Shown here: piece by piece, positions 9,784-19,774 of the stretch
Numbering within the stretch: position 1 is the stretch's first letter
How the letters are laid out: every line of letters begins with the position of its first letter
Assembly: GCA_012274445.1 (NCBI GenBank)
Contig: JAAROD010000011.1
Span: 248,001 to 312,000 of the forward strand
DNA length: 64,000 nt
Direction: 5' to 3'
Origin: Sclerotiophoma versabilis
Taxonomy: Eukaryota; Ascomycota; Dothideomycetes; Pleosporales; Didymellaceae
Made by a program: the position numbers and the translations under genes
The notes under the pieces: model-generated
Seen by the model: the letters and a program-made list of their open reading frames with translations, nothing else
Told to the model about the DNA's origin: nothing
Databases searched by the model: none

Positions 9784-10650
9784 TTACAGCCTGGAGCCGT
9801 GAACAACCTTGTAGTCGACAGCCATCTCGAGACCATCGTCGTTGATGACGAGGATACGGACAGAGCCGCGGCCGTTGTCAAAGGCCTCGGCAAGACGCTG
9901 AGAGAGGCCGCTCTGGTCAAGGACGGGGAGACCCTGCTTGACATCACCAGTCTCAGTCATGGCAACAACACGGCCGTCTTCGCGGATGTCGAGAACGCGG
10001 TACTGCTTGAAGACAGGGCCGAGCATGTTCTGGACAACGACAGAGGGGGCGGGGTTGGAGATGAAGCTGGACTCCTCGTGCAGCTGCTTGGTGAAGAGGT
10101 CAACACCGAGGTAGCGGTGCTGGCCGGTCTGCGAAGAGGTGGTGATGCGGATGACCTGGCAAGGGCGGCCCTGGAGGATCAGGAGGTCGCCAATGCGGAT
10201 GTGGTGGCAGGGGATGGTGATGGTGTTAGCGGAAGCCATCTTGCGTGCGGTCGCGGGAGCGGCAGGAACGTAAGGAGTGGGAACGTAAGGAGTAGCTGCG
10301 GGGCGGGACCTCTGGACAGGAGCACCGGACGAGACGGGGCGGCTGGGAAGAGGGGCGGGGGCGGCAGAGACGTGAGAGGGTGCTGCTGCGTGCGAGGGAG
10401 CAGGAGCAGGGGCGGGAGCGGCAGAGACGTGAGAAGGAGCACTGGAAGTGTACTTCTCCTTGACGATGATCTCTTCCTTGTCGTCGGAGAACTTGCTTCC
10501 GGCGAACGAGTCGGAGTGGTGGTGGTGGTGGCGGTGGGGGTGGATGGGGTGGGCTACGCGTTCGGCGACCTTGTGGGCGACCTTGTGGGCGGTGTTGTGG
10601 GCGGCGTCACGGAACGAGTGGTATTGACCTTCGTTGTCGTAATATCCCAT
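9784..10650 (-). CDS. hexA: Woronin body major protein HEX-1
   Basis: HEX-1 self-assembles into the crystalline core of Woronin bodies, peroxisome-derived organelles that plug septal pores after wounding. The 288-residue product starts MGYYDNEGQYHSF, a start shared by many HEX-1 proteins. A His-rich stretch (HPHRHHHHH) and an Ala/Pro/Ser linker follow. The C-terminal 150 residues are the conserved eIF5A-like double barrel, with the signature blocks CQVIRITTSSQTGQHRYLG, LFTKQLHEESSF and PVFKQYRVLDIREDG. It ends VVHGSRL, whose last three residues are a PTS1 peroxisomal signal. The frame is open further upstream beyond this ATG (next feature), which agrees with the 5' alternative splicing reported for hex1 genes. 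This is the best marker that the organism belongs to Pezizomycotina. Confidence 0.97.
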   Translation of the reverse strand: MGYYDNEGQYHSFRDAAHNTAHKVAHKVAERVAHPIHPHRHHHHHSDSFAGSKFSDDKEEIIVKEKYTSSAPSHVSAAPAPAPAPSHAAAPSHVSAAPAPLPSRPVSSGAPVQRSRPAATPYVPTPYVPAAPATARKMASANTITIPCHHIRIGDLLILQGRPCQVIRITTSSQTGQHRYLGVDLFTKQLHEESSFISNPAPSVVVQNMLGPVFKQYRVLDIREDGRVVAMTETGDVKQGLPVLDQSGLSQRLAEAFDNGRGSVRILVINDDGLEMAVDYKVVHGSRL

Positions 10651-11823
10651 GGACAGGCGGTTGCGCTTGGGGGGCTCGGCGGTGGAACGAGCAGAAGCGT
10701 CTACTCGAACCTCAGGATAGCGTCGGTCGACGGTGTCCTGGTGCTTGGCAGTGAAGGACTCGCGGGTGTAACCTGAGCGAGAGTCGTCGACAATGGGGCG
10801 GGTACGCTCACGGAACTGACGCTCGGAAACGTCAATCTGAGTGGGTGCGTAGTCGGTGGCAGGGCCGTGGACAGTGTTGAAGTGGCTGTCGTAGGTGCTG
10901 TCCTTGATATCGATGTGGGTGTGGGAGTGAGAAGGTTGGGGCGGGAAGCTGGGAGGAAGGGAAGGTCAGCTATGGGCAGGGAAGAGGAGGTGAGGGAAAA
11001 GTGGGGACATGCGTGTCGCTCTGACAACAACAAAGCAATTGGGCTTAGCGCCGGGCCGGGGAGTCTAGTGGCCAAGCTCAGGGGCTGGGGTGGTTGGGCG
11101 CTGTGTTGTGGGAGGTGGGCCGTGCTGGATGCGCTGGCACAGAGCAAAACAAAGTTGAGATGGGGCAAAACAAGCAACGTACCGGTCAAACTGGCGAGAC
11201 TCGTGCTGAGACTGACGGTCGAACTTAGCCTGCGCGCGCTCGGGCTGGCGGTAGCGAGTCTCCTCGTGGATGTGGACCTCTTCGCGGTGCTGAAGAGGCG
11301 GCGGGCGACGGCGCTCTTCTTCGTAGATGCGGACCTCTTCCTTGACGTGCGTCTCGCGGGCAGGCTGCGGCGGCGGCTGGGGCTGCGGGGGCTGGTGCTG
11401 GTGGACGGTGGCAGAGAAGGATGCGTGCGTCTCTTCGTGACCTTCCCGTCCGTGTGCTTGAGGCTCAGGTAGCTTGACTTCGCCTTCTACCTTGGTGCTG
11501 GTGGTCTCCTGGTTGACCGCGTTCCGATACGCAGACGGGAAGACACTGAAGGGGATCGGAACCTGGCTTGTCAGCGCCTGTCGGTGGCCCCCAGTCCGAC
11601 ATGTTGGAGCGTACTCGTGCTTCAAAATCCAGTTTGCCGGAGTCGGTGCGTTATTCTCAAAACCCTTCGAACCGTTCGAAAACAATTCGAAAGGAATCAA
11701 GAACAACTTCTTGGCTCCTTTGGAGGGTTGGGATGGGCGTGCTGGTAGTGTGCAGCGACGTGATGGTGCAGTAGCGGGGCGAGGTGGAGGAGAGACGGAG
11801 CAGGGAGGCGAGGAGGGGGTCAA
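10651..11823 (-). other. hexA: In-frame 5' extension of hexA: candidate long N-terminal isoform
   Basis: Upstream of the MGYYDN start the same frame stays open to a good acceptor (exon edge 10948). A canonical 234-nt intron (10949-11182, gtacgt donor) joins it in phase to a further open frame at 11183-11823. The joined frame would make about 601 residues ending in the HEX-1 domain. The added part is charged and Gln/Pro/Arg-rich, for example KEEVRIYEEERRR and HREEVHIHEETRYRQ, the kind of disordered extension known from long HEX-1 forms. The true 5' start is uncertain: the only in-frame Met is at 11823 and the first 100 codons look non-conserved, so another upstream exon is likely. Whether it is translated in the main transcript cannot be told from sequence. 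Confidence 0.55.
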
Positions 11824-14390
11824 GTAGGTTGCCGGACAGGTGCCGTCAGCTGGGTCGTGTTGTGAGCGACGGTTTCACAGGGCCGCCCGGCGTTGCTGGG
11901 AAGGCGCGATGGGGAGCTGTCCCGATCCGGCCTAGCCGCCTGCGTTCCTGCTTTTCGCGTCGCCATGGCCCGCCGCAGCCTCCCCTTTTCGCTCTTCACC
12001 GACGCTCTCCACAGCGTCCACTTTGCAGCCGAGGCATCGCCAGCGGCGCAATTCCAGCTGCTGAGCACTGCGCGGCTGTTGCCCGGGCGATCTGCGCGCA
12101 ATCGCCCGCGCAATGGCAGTAATTTGACTTGCACTCCACAGACCTGCCCTACCCTCGCGCCAGACCACCAGCTCCGGCCGTGCATCCACCGCACTCGCGT
12201 GGAGCCTCGCAATTGGCGCTGGGAACCGTCCTTATGCAGCGGTCGATATGGTTCGCGCGCAGGAGGCATTTTCCAGTCCGTCCTCAGCTGAGTCCGCCCT
12301 TGTTGCGTGTTCGTGCAGCTGGTCCCCCAGCCACTCATTTTATCATCCACCCTGGTTGGTCAGACCTGTCCAGGGCCGGCGGGAGGCCGGGGTAGCTTGC
12401 CTGTCGATCGCGGCTGGCCGGCCCAAGCTTCACGTGCAACAACAACCACCGCTGAACCGCCGACGCCAGGTGTCCGTTGGGTCGCCATCTGCTTTTACAT
12501 ACTCTTTTCCAATCTCAACCGCACGTCCGTTGTTTTGGCTGGGTGGAGAGCAGCCTCGCATATTGTGGACCGTGGTCTGTGGGTGCTATTAGACGTCATC
12601 GATGCCGCACCCAGATTCTCGACGACACACCTTTCAGCCCTTCCCCACCAATGTCAGACAGACGTTTCCATGCATGTCGATGAATTTGCATTCATGTTCA
12701 TCTCCACTGGAAGCCGACACGTCGATGAATTCGCATTCGTGTTGATGCCCACTGAAAGCCCGGCACGCCGCTAACGTTTACGACCTGGCCGGATGGCCTC
12801 GTTAACAAGTCATAACTCGATTCCCTGTTGCGTTGCTAGAACAGTGCACCGTCGTGTATCGGCCCTGGAAGTCTTGGACTATGATTGTATGGAGTTGTTG
12901 TTCGAAACCTCCGTGGCCTTTGGCAATCTAGCATAGATGTCGAAGAAGACACAACTAGGTCCGGGTTCGATACTGACGATGATTGATACCTACCTCTAGC
13001 CCGTCTACTTTCAACGGATTGCCTGCTGGAAAGTTTGAGTTTGGTCTACAACATATCGACTGTAAAGAGCACGGAGTTTCTCGAATCCTGTTCTGTGATC
13101 AGAAAGATGGTCGTGGCTGCTTCGACACTTGTGCAAGGTTGGGTTCAGGCGCTCGACACTGAATTCATCCTTTCGACCACCTCGCAGACAATGTCGAGCA
13201 CCAGGGCGAAATCCGTGGTCATCGATCGTAAACGCGTGCTTGACAGGTACCCGCTGATGATACCTAAATGACCGATTCGTTCTTCTGCACAGATCCCGTC
13301 CCGTCATGGCAGCTGTGGCGTCTATGGAAAGCCGTTCAAGTTGTGCAACTTCCAGGGGTGGTATCTATGAGCCCAAAGTAGTGATAACCACCAACCTGTA
13401 CCTGTCCGTCGATGCGGCATGTAATCCGAGCTCGGCTTCCTTCCGGTCTGCGTACTACGCCAGACGGCAACGTTATACTTTTCTTCACGACCTTCGCAGC
13501 GCGCTTCCTCGGCCGAACCATGTACCCGTCATGAACTTTCTCTGTCTTGCGCATCCGATCGCCAGGATGCTGATAATGCCCCGCTCCTGTACTCCAGATG
13601 ACTCTGTGTCTGGCGTTACTGACATGGGCAAGGTCGCACAAGACCGTTTTTTTACGTCGGCAAGCGAAACGACGCTCACCGTCTTGCACACCGTTCTGTC
13701 ATAATCGTCCGGATCTTCTGAAAGTCATCTCACAAACACCATCAACCAGGATGTTGCTGCTCTAAGTACACCAGATCCCGCGGTTATGTTACCAGGTTGC
13801 CTATCTAGGAGTAATGCATTCCAAGCCACGGCTGCACAAAGGCAATCTACGAGCATTCCAACACCCCACCGACTTCGTCTCCACGCGCAGATGACAGCTG
13901 TCAGCAGTCGAGTGTCTCGCCCAGCACTGCCCAATTCGAGTTGTGGAAGACTTCGACCGCCCAGAACAGCTTGACATTGACCAGAACCGCCAAATCACCA
14001 CCCTCATCGGGGCGGTCATGTTAAGTCACAGTCTCCAACTCATCGTGGGTACCCCTGCCCATTCCAGTCCCATCCAGACCCGTTGCGGTGCTGTAACCTT
14101 CAGCCCTTATTGGGATAAGCAAGGCACTGAATGGTCCTTAGCTCCCTTGTGCCGAAGCGATGAAGCGATCTTCACTGGGGAAACGGGAGATGTGATCAGG
14201 CGTCTCGCAGGCATCCGTATAAAGAAATCACGGCCCAGGTGCCTGCACCTCACCGTGTTTGCTCTGCAGGTCGGGCGCTGTTGAAATCAATCAGGTCTTC
14301 ACGGTCAGTGATCTGTAAATTACAAAGAGCACCGTTTCCTCGACTACGATATCTTGCCGGACGGTCGAACCTGTCAGACTCCAACCAAAG
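11824..14390. other. Large intergenic region between hexA and the chitinase gene
   Basis: No gene supported over about 2.5 kb. Both neighbours are transcribed outwards, so both promoters are probably here; a long 5' region is normal for the highly expressed hex1 gene. Several frames of 80-170 codons overlap on both strands without motifs. A 45-bp imperfect tandem duplication lies at 12673-12762. Confidence 0.5.
12673..12762. repeat. 45-bp imperfect tandem duplication
   Basis: Two adjacent units, starting at 12673 (catgtcgatgaatttgcatt) and 12718 (cacgtcgatgaattcgcatt), match over about 45 bp with scattered substitutions. The unit is a multiple of three, and in one frame both copies read HVDEFAF followed by a diverged tail. 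No gene context supports translation. Confidence 0.75.
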
Positions 14391-16553
14391 ATGCGTTTCA
14401 CAACATCGTGGGCGCTGCCCGCAATGCTCACCTCGGCAAGTGCACGCTTTATCATGTACGCGGATGAGTAAGTTTGTGCTATTCGAACGCTACACCTCCC
14501 TTCTACTGACATCGTGTAGATGGCATCCCACTCGGCCAACCAACGCTCAAGATCGTGCTGGCATCGATCATGTTGTTCTCGCCTTCGGTGAGTATCCTTC
14601 TCGCTATTGCAAGTCACTGCTAACACAACTCAGCGAACGCGAACAATACCGCAGGCTACTCGCCCAAAGTCCCCATCTCGACTATTCGCTCAGAGTTTCC
14701 CAATGCAAAGGTCATGATTGGTAGGTTCGTTTACTCAGACAGCATTGCTAAGTACTAACAAAGGTCAGCCGTCGGCGGGTGGGGTGACGACATGGGCTTC
14801 AACACAGTGTCCCAATCTGACACCAGTATCGAGAAGTTCGCGGCCGATGTTAACACCATGCTAACAAACACTGGCGCCGATGGCGTGGGTGAGTAAGAAC
14901 CCACTCTCTCGAGAACTCGGCTGACGTATGTAGACATTGACTGGGAATACCCTGGTGGTAACGGTGCAGACTACAAGCAAGTCTCCAACTCCGCCAAGTC
15001 GTACCAGATCGAAGCCTTTCCCAAACTCCTTGCAGCAACTCGCACAGCCATCGGTCCCAACAAACTTCTCTCAATTGCTGTACCTGGCAAGAAAGGTACA
15101 GAGCACCTCATGCCCTTGTGTACATACACTGACAACACTAGGCGACATGATAGGCTTTACTTCAGACACAGGCCCAAAGATCTGGCCCTCAGTCGACTAC
15201 GTCAATGTCATGTCCTACGACCTGATGAACCGCCGTGACAATGTGACACACCACCACACCTCCGTTACTGACTCGGAAGAAACAATCAAAAACTACCTCG
15301 ACATTGGTGCACCGGCATCCAAGATCAACCTTGGCTTCGCCTACTACGCCAAGTACTTCACCACTGCAGGCGACTGCTCTGCCTCACCTCTCGACTGCCC
15401 CATTGTTCCCGCCGAGGACCCCGTCACAGGAAAAGACCTGCTCACAAGCGGGGCCTGGACATTCGAAAAGCAGCACATGGCTCCCGTGGATGTGAGCAGC
15501 CTGACTGTGAGCTACGATGGCACTTGCGGTGCGGAAAAAGGGACAAAGTGCGCCTCCGGCTGCTGCAGTCAATACGGCAACTGCGGAACGTCGCCCGAGC
15601 ACTGCTCCGGCGCATGCCAGCACGCCTTTGGAACGGGGTGTACGGACGCTGACGTCGCAGGGTCGTGGCAAAACGCGGCTCGCAATGGTGTCACTGACGA
15701 GACAGCTGGGGGACAATACTACTTCGACGCTGCGAACCGGCTGTTCTGGACATGGGACACGCCAGAGCTGATCTCGAGGAAATTCGACGGCATCGTCCGT
15801 AAACACGGGCTCGGCGGTGTGATGGCGTGGAGTCTCGGCGAGGACAGCAATGACTGGAGCCATGTGAAACGTATGGCGGAGGAGTTCGAGAAGAACCCTT
15901 CCAAGCCCGCGGAGACATACAAACCGAAGCCCACGAGCAAAGCATCAAAGCCAGCCCCCAAGCCGACGACGTACCTGCCTCAACCCCCACCGTCAACATA
16001 CGAGCCCTCTCCTCCCGCACCAACATACCCTACATCCCACGACGACAGCACTCACTGGAGCACCCTCCCCGGCAACCCAACCCTGGAGTCCAATCCGGAT
16101 CTGCCCTACGACGTCGTCTGGGTAGACGGCACGTCCAACGGTCCGGAGAGCGACTCTTCAACCACACCAGGCTCCCCCGCCGACTACACCGTCCCATGGG
16201 GCAGCAACGAGCAAGCAGCGGACACCGTTGCGCCCATGCCGCAGCAACAATGGGAGGCGAGTGCGGGTGTTGCAGCACCAGCACCAGCACCCGCACCGGA
16301 ATCATCCCCCGCGCAGTTCGACGACGGCTCATGGGACCCCTCCAAATACGACCGCAAAGAAGGCGAGGCTGGGATCCTGCCTGCAACTACAGAACACGTC
16401 GCTAGCCATGAGCACGCAGCGCCTGTGCGCGAAGACGAGGACGAAAGCGGTGAGCCGCTGTACGAGCAGGTTTGCCAGTTGAAGAGAGTGAGAAAGAGGG
16501 GTGCGAGGAGTAGATTGAGCGAGCGCAGTCAAAGGGCGAGGGCGAGGACGTGA
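14391..16553 (+). CDS. Secreted GH18 chitinase with a CBM18 chitin-binding domain nested in the catalytic domain
   Basis: Hydrolyses beta-1,4-GlcNAc chains in the cell wall. Six exons: 14391-14467, 14520-14587, 14634-14720, 14769-14888, 14934-15095 and 15142-16553; introns are 46-52 nt, several with CTAAC-type branch sites, and phases give 641 residues. A short signal peptide ends near residue 18. GH18 motifs are intact: IAVGGWG near 80 and the catalytic DGVDIDWE at 115-122, with the general acid Glu at 122; the last-strand motif GGVMAWSLGED lies near 396. Between them, at about 303-338, sits an eight-Cys hevein-type module (CGAEKGTKC...CCSQYGNCG...CSGAC), that is, a CBM18 inserted in the barrel rather than appended. 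Residues 420-641 are a Pro/Ser/Thr-rich tail ending in a basic stretch, without a GPI signal. Roles could be wall remodelling or nutrition. Confidence 0.92.
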
Positions 16554-16694
16554 GGGATGGGATGCCGGGGGTAATAGAGCTGGCTGGGAGCGGTGACAGA
16601 ATGAGCATGTTGGGATCGCCATGGTGGGGCGAGATAGATAGCTATAATAGATAGCGTGATGTTGTAGCTAGCAATGGACTGCGGGTGAAAGTTA

Positions 16695-16696
16695 GC

Positions 16697-16743
<47 letters not shown>
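16695..16743. repeat. Trinucleotide microsatellite (AGT)n
   Basis: About 16 uninterrupted AGT units downstream of the chitinase stop, in its presumed 3' UTR or spacer. Likely length-polymorphic. Confidence 0.95.
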
Positions 16744-16746
<3 letters not shown>

Positions 16747-17126
16747 CTGTGTTTATTATCCCGAGGTGTGACGGGGTTGTGAAAAGGCGGTCGTGTTCTT
16801 GATGAGATATAATCCAGCGTTTCCTGATTTGGCTGATGGATGGATGGAACTGCAAGGGTATAAGACTCGAGATTCATGAGTGATTAGTCTTAGTGATTAC
16901 TCTCCTTTTCGATACATGTGCGTCTTCTACCTCTCCCTATCCACAAAGCAAAGGATACAGTTAGGAATACGTCGTTTCCGCATGCCAATTGTCCTGCGTT
17001 CCCCACCAATACAGGAATCAACCTCATCCCAACCATGCACACGAAGCCTGGGAGCAACACAATCGCTCCGCTCCTCACATACTGTCCTTACATCTCCTTT
17101 TTGTCGCGTCTCCCGACACAGGCGGC

Positions 17127-18568
17127 CTACGCCTTGACGGTACTCTTCTTCATCCCCTTCTTGCTCTTCTTCTCCCGCTCCTTCTCGAGGAACTTCCTCT
17201 GCTCGTCGGCGCTCAGGCGGCCGAGCTTGGCATCGCGCTGCTCTTTCTTCAGCTTGTCGGCGGCCAACTTGCGCTCCTCGGCCTTCTCCTCCTCGTCCAG
17301 GCGGCGGATCTTGGAGATCTGCTCTTCGCGCGTTTGGCGGATGCGGCGCAAGGCTTCGGGGCGGAAGTGTGCGGCGGAGACGAGTGTGTCGGGGAGGCGC
17401 AGGAACTGGGTGAAGATGGGGAGAGTCGAGGTGTGGTCGGACTTGAGCTTGAGCGAGAGGTTGATGCGCTTGCGGGGCTTGGTGTCGTCGAGGCTGGGCT
17501 TGTTAGCGGGAAAGCGGTGCAGTAGGACAACTGCAAGGGACGTACGTCTTGGGCTGGTCCATGGGCTGGTCGGTGACAATCAGGGCCTCGAAGGCGTCGC
17601 CGGCGTCGTGAATGGCCTTGATGAGGTCGGGGGTCAGGAGGGTGTCGGTGACTTCGGCGCTCTCGCTCATGACGGTGGTCCAGATGGGGAGCTTGGCGTG
17701 GTCGCGGGTGGTGGTCAGGGAGAGGTCGTAGCGGTCGTCGCGCAGGCGCTTCATGATGTCCTTGTGCACGACGGCGAAGACGAAGCCGTCGAAGGAGCTG
17801 TTGGGGACCTTCTTCGCGTCCGTCTTGCCGTAGACGGGGGCGATCTTGGTCTCCTGGCCGTCGAAGACATAGGCGGTCGCCTCGAGGCGCTCCTGCGGGG
17901 GCGGGAAGCTCTCGAAGAACAGCGGCAGGACGTTCTCGCCGAGGCGCAGGAAGGGGTTGAAGCGCTTGGCGAGGGTCAACTTGAGGTCGACAAAGGCCAC
18001 GTTCTGGCGGCCGGTCGCGTAGGTGGTGTACTCGTCCGCCTTCTTCTCGCGCAGCACATTCTCGAGCTTCGACGCCTCGGACAGGGCGCCGGCGAGGTCG
18101 TCCTGGCCGACGGCGCTCGCACCCTCGGCGGGCCTGAGGTAGCCGACCTGGACGAACTCGTGCTGCAGGACGGGGACGTGCGCCTTGGCCCAGTTGCGGG
18201 CCTTGCTGCGGTTGCGCTTGGTGCCCCAGACGTGGACGACGATGATGGCGAGCAGGAAGGGCAGGATGTACATCTCCAGCTTGAAGTCGTCGACCGTCGT
18301 GCGCTCCCACACGCGGTACCATTTCGTGTACGGGCGGGCAGCAACGCCCGTCGCGGCGGCAGGCACCGACGAGGCCGTCAGCGAGGCGTGGTCTACCGGC
18401 GATGGGTCAGGGGCGCCGGCGTAGTCAGCGAAGTCTGCGCGCACATGTCAGTCACCGGTCGCGTGGTGTTGGGGGGTGCGCATTGCGCTGGGCTGTCGCA
18501 CCGCCATCGTCAGCAGGCGCCACCACGGGCTTCTGGGCGCCGAAGAGTGCCTTGACAAAGTCGGCCAT
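17127..18568 (-). CDS. CCDC47-like ER membrane protein (DUF1682; PAT-complex subunit family)
   Basis: Three-exon model: 18502-18568, 17546-18434 and 17127-17493, introns of 67 and 52 nt, 440 residues. It starts MADFVKALFG. The hydrophobic segment MYILPFLLAIIVVHVWG (near residue 80) is the single membrane anchor, followed by a large cytosolic domain (ENVLREKKADEYTTYATGRQ, then LTLAKRFNPFLRLGENVLP) and a Lys/Glu/Arg-rich coiled-coil tail (EEQISKIRRLDEEEKAEERK) ending KKGMKKSTVKA. That order of anchor, DUF1682 domain and basic coiled-coil tail is diagnostic for CCDC47. In animals CCDC47 binds the Sec61 translocon and helps insert multipass membrane proteins; the fungal role is inferred. The second junction uses an acceptor ending cccag that keeps QPKTLDDTKPRKR in frame. 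Confidence 0.88.
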
Positions 18569-19029
18569 TGTGTCTTGATGCCTCAATGGATAGCGAGCGA
18601 GGACGGCGTGCAGGTGAGGCCAGCGGGAGCTTGGAGGCGCACTCGGTTAACGCACTACCGCGCTAGCACGGATGCGGGGTGCTGTCATGTCCGTGGAGCT
18701 ACCCCAGCTGTTCGACTGTCCGACGGTAGCTGTGTAACATGGCCGCTGACGTCGATTCAGTTTTGAGGTGGGATTGCCTATCAAGAGAGTGCACGTCGTC
18801 TTGATCGTAGCATCGACTACGGTTGAGCATCGAATCATCACGCAGTGGCATCTGCTCAATCAACCTGCAGCCACATCACCTCGCAAGATAGCTGCTTGGA
18901 ACAAGTTTCACGACTGCATCCTTCACACGGCACTACGGCAACAAAGAAACTGATATTGCACGTTCTATTGTTTGTACACGGACTGGAGATGCCTGAGACC
19001 GCCTCCACGGATATCGTCGCGCGCGCCAT

Positions 19030-19543
19030 CTAGTTCTTGCCGAACCAGGTCTTGTGTCCCTGGAGAGAGTCAGCCATGTAGCTCGTAAAACTGTGGGCAG
19101 CCACCTACAAGAACCAGGCGGCCCATCATGTACATGGAACAACCGAAGGTGGTGTAGAGAACGGTCTTGTAGGCAGGAATCATCCACTTGCCGCGGGCCT
19201 GCGACTTGTCAGCGTTCTATCCTGATACTGCTGTGTCCCGCAAGCTGGCCCTCCGCAGTCTGGTTGCTGCGTCACGCGCACCGTGTCCCAGCTGCTCTCA
19301 GCCAACCAGCTTCCTCTCTTTCCAGCTCATCCCCCGCATCTCAAGTCGAACGCACCTTCTCCCAGGTCCTCAGGCCATCGTGCTTCTGGAAATACGCCTG
19401 GTATTTGGGCACGTTGTTCTCGCGGAAAACCCAGCTGCAGGCCGTTAGTACAGGGTGTGACTGGGTGGGGACAGCGGGCCCGCCAGGCGTCAATGGGCGT
19501 CGAATTGGCGTCGCGCAGCTGCAGGAGCAACGTACCCTGCCAT
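19030..19543 (-). CDS. Cytochrome c oxidase subunit 7A-like small mitochondrial protein
   Basis: Four tiny exons: 19536-19543 (8 nt), 19356-19434, 19109-19198 and 19030-19059, separated by introns of 101, 157 and 49 nt with clean GT-AG ends and a gtactaac branch in the first. The product is 68 residues. The N-terminal half (NNVPKYQAYFQKHDGLRTWE) matches the COX7A pattern of an amphipathic segment with YFQ-x2-(D/N)GLP-like residues. It is followed by a short basic turn and one membrane helix (AYKTVLYTTFGCSMYMMGRL), then a short polar tail ending WFGKN. In the family this subunit sits in the inner membrane at the periphery of complex IV. It is divergently arranged with the mitochondrial PPR-like gene 232 bp away, suggesting a shared promoter. 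Assignment rests on this pattern rather than on long identity. Confidence 0.75.
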
Positions 19544-19774
19544 TGTGAAGAGTGGAGAGGTGTGTGTGCGGTGTTGCGGGGGCAATGGGTGGTTTGGTGC
19601 TGTGTCGTCAAAGTGAGGTTGCGTCGAATGATCCGGCTGCAGAAGGAGCGGTGCTTGGCACCGGCTCGCCGCTAGCCGCATCGGGCCTGCAACTTTTGGA
19701 CCGCTTGGACGCGACCAGCAGTCCGACGCGCTGCGTCCGTCAATGGGTTCCCTCCACGCTCCTTTACCTCGAAG

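Noticed and set aside
9739..10776. 345-residue plus-strand frame opposite hexA
   Set aside because: Antisense shadow of the conserved HEX-1 coding sequence; Gly/Val-rich and without any family resemblance.
12880..12990. Possible tRNA (a ggttcgatac-like B box near 12963)
   Set aside because: No matching A box, and no cloverleaf could be drawn with paired acceptor and T stems.
15096..15141. Apparent frame change in the chitinase gene
   Set aside because: Explained by a 46-nt intron (gtacag...actag) that restores the GH18 sequence.
16918..18555. 545-residue plus-strand frame opposite the CCDC47-like gene
   Set aside because: Antisense of a clearly coding, GC-rich gene; the minus-strand frame has recognised domains and introns.
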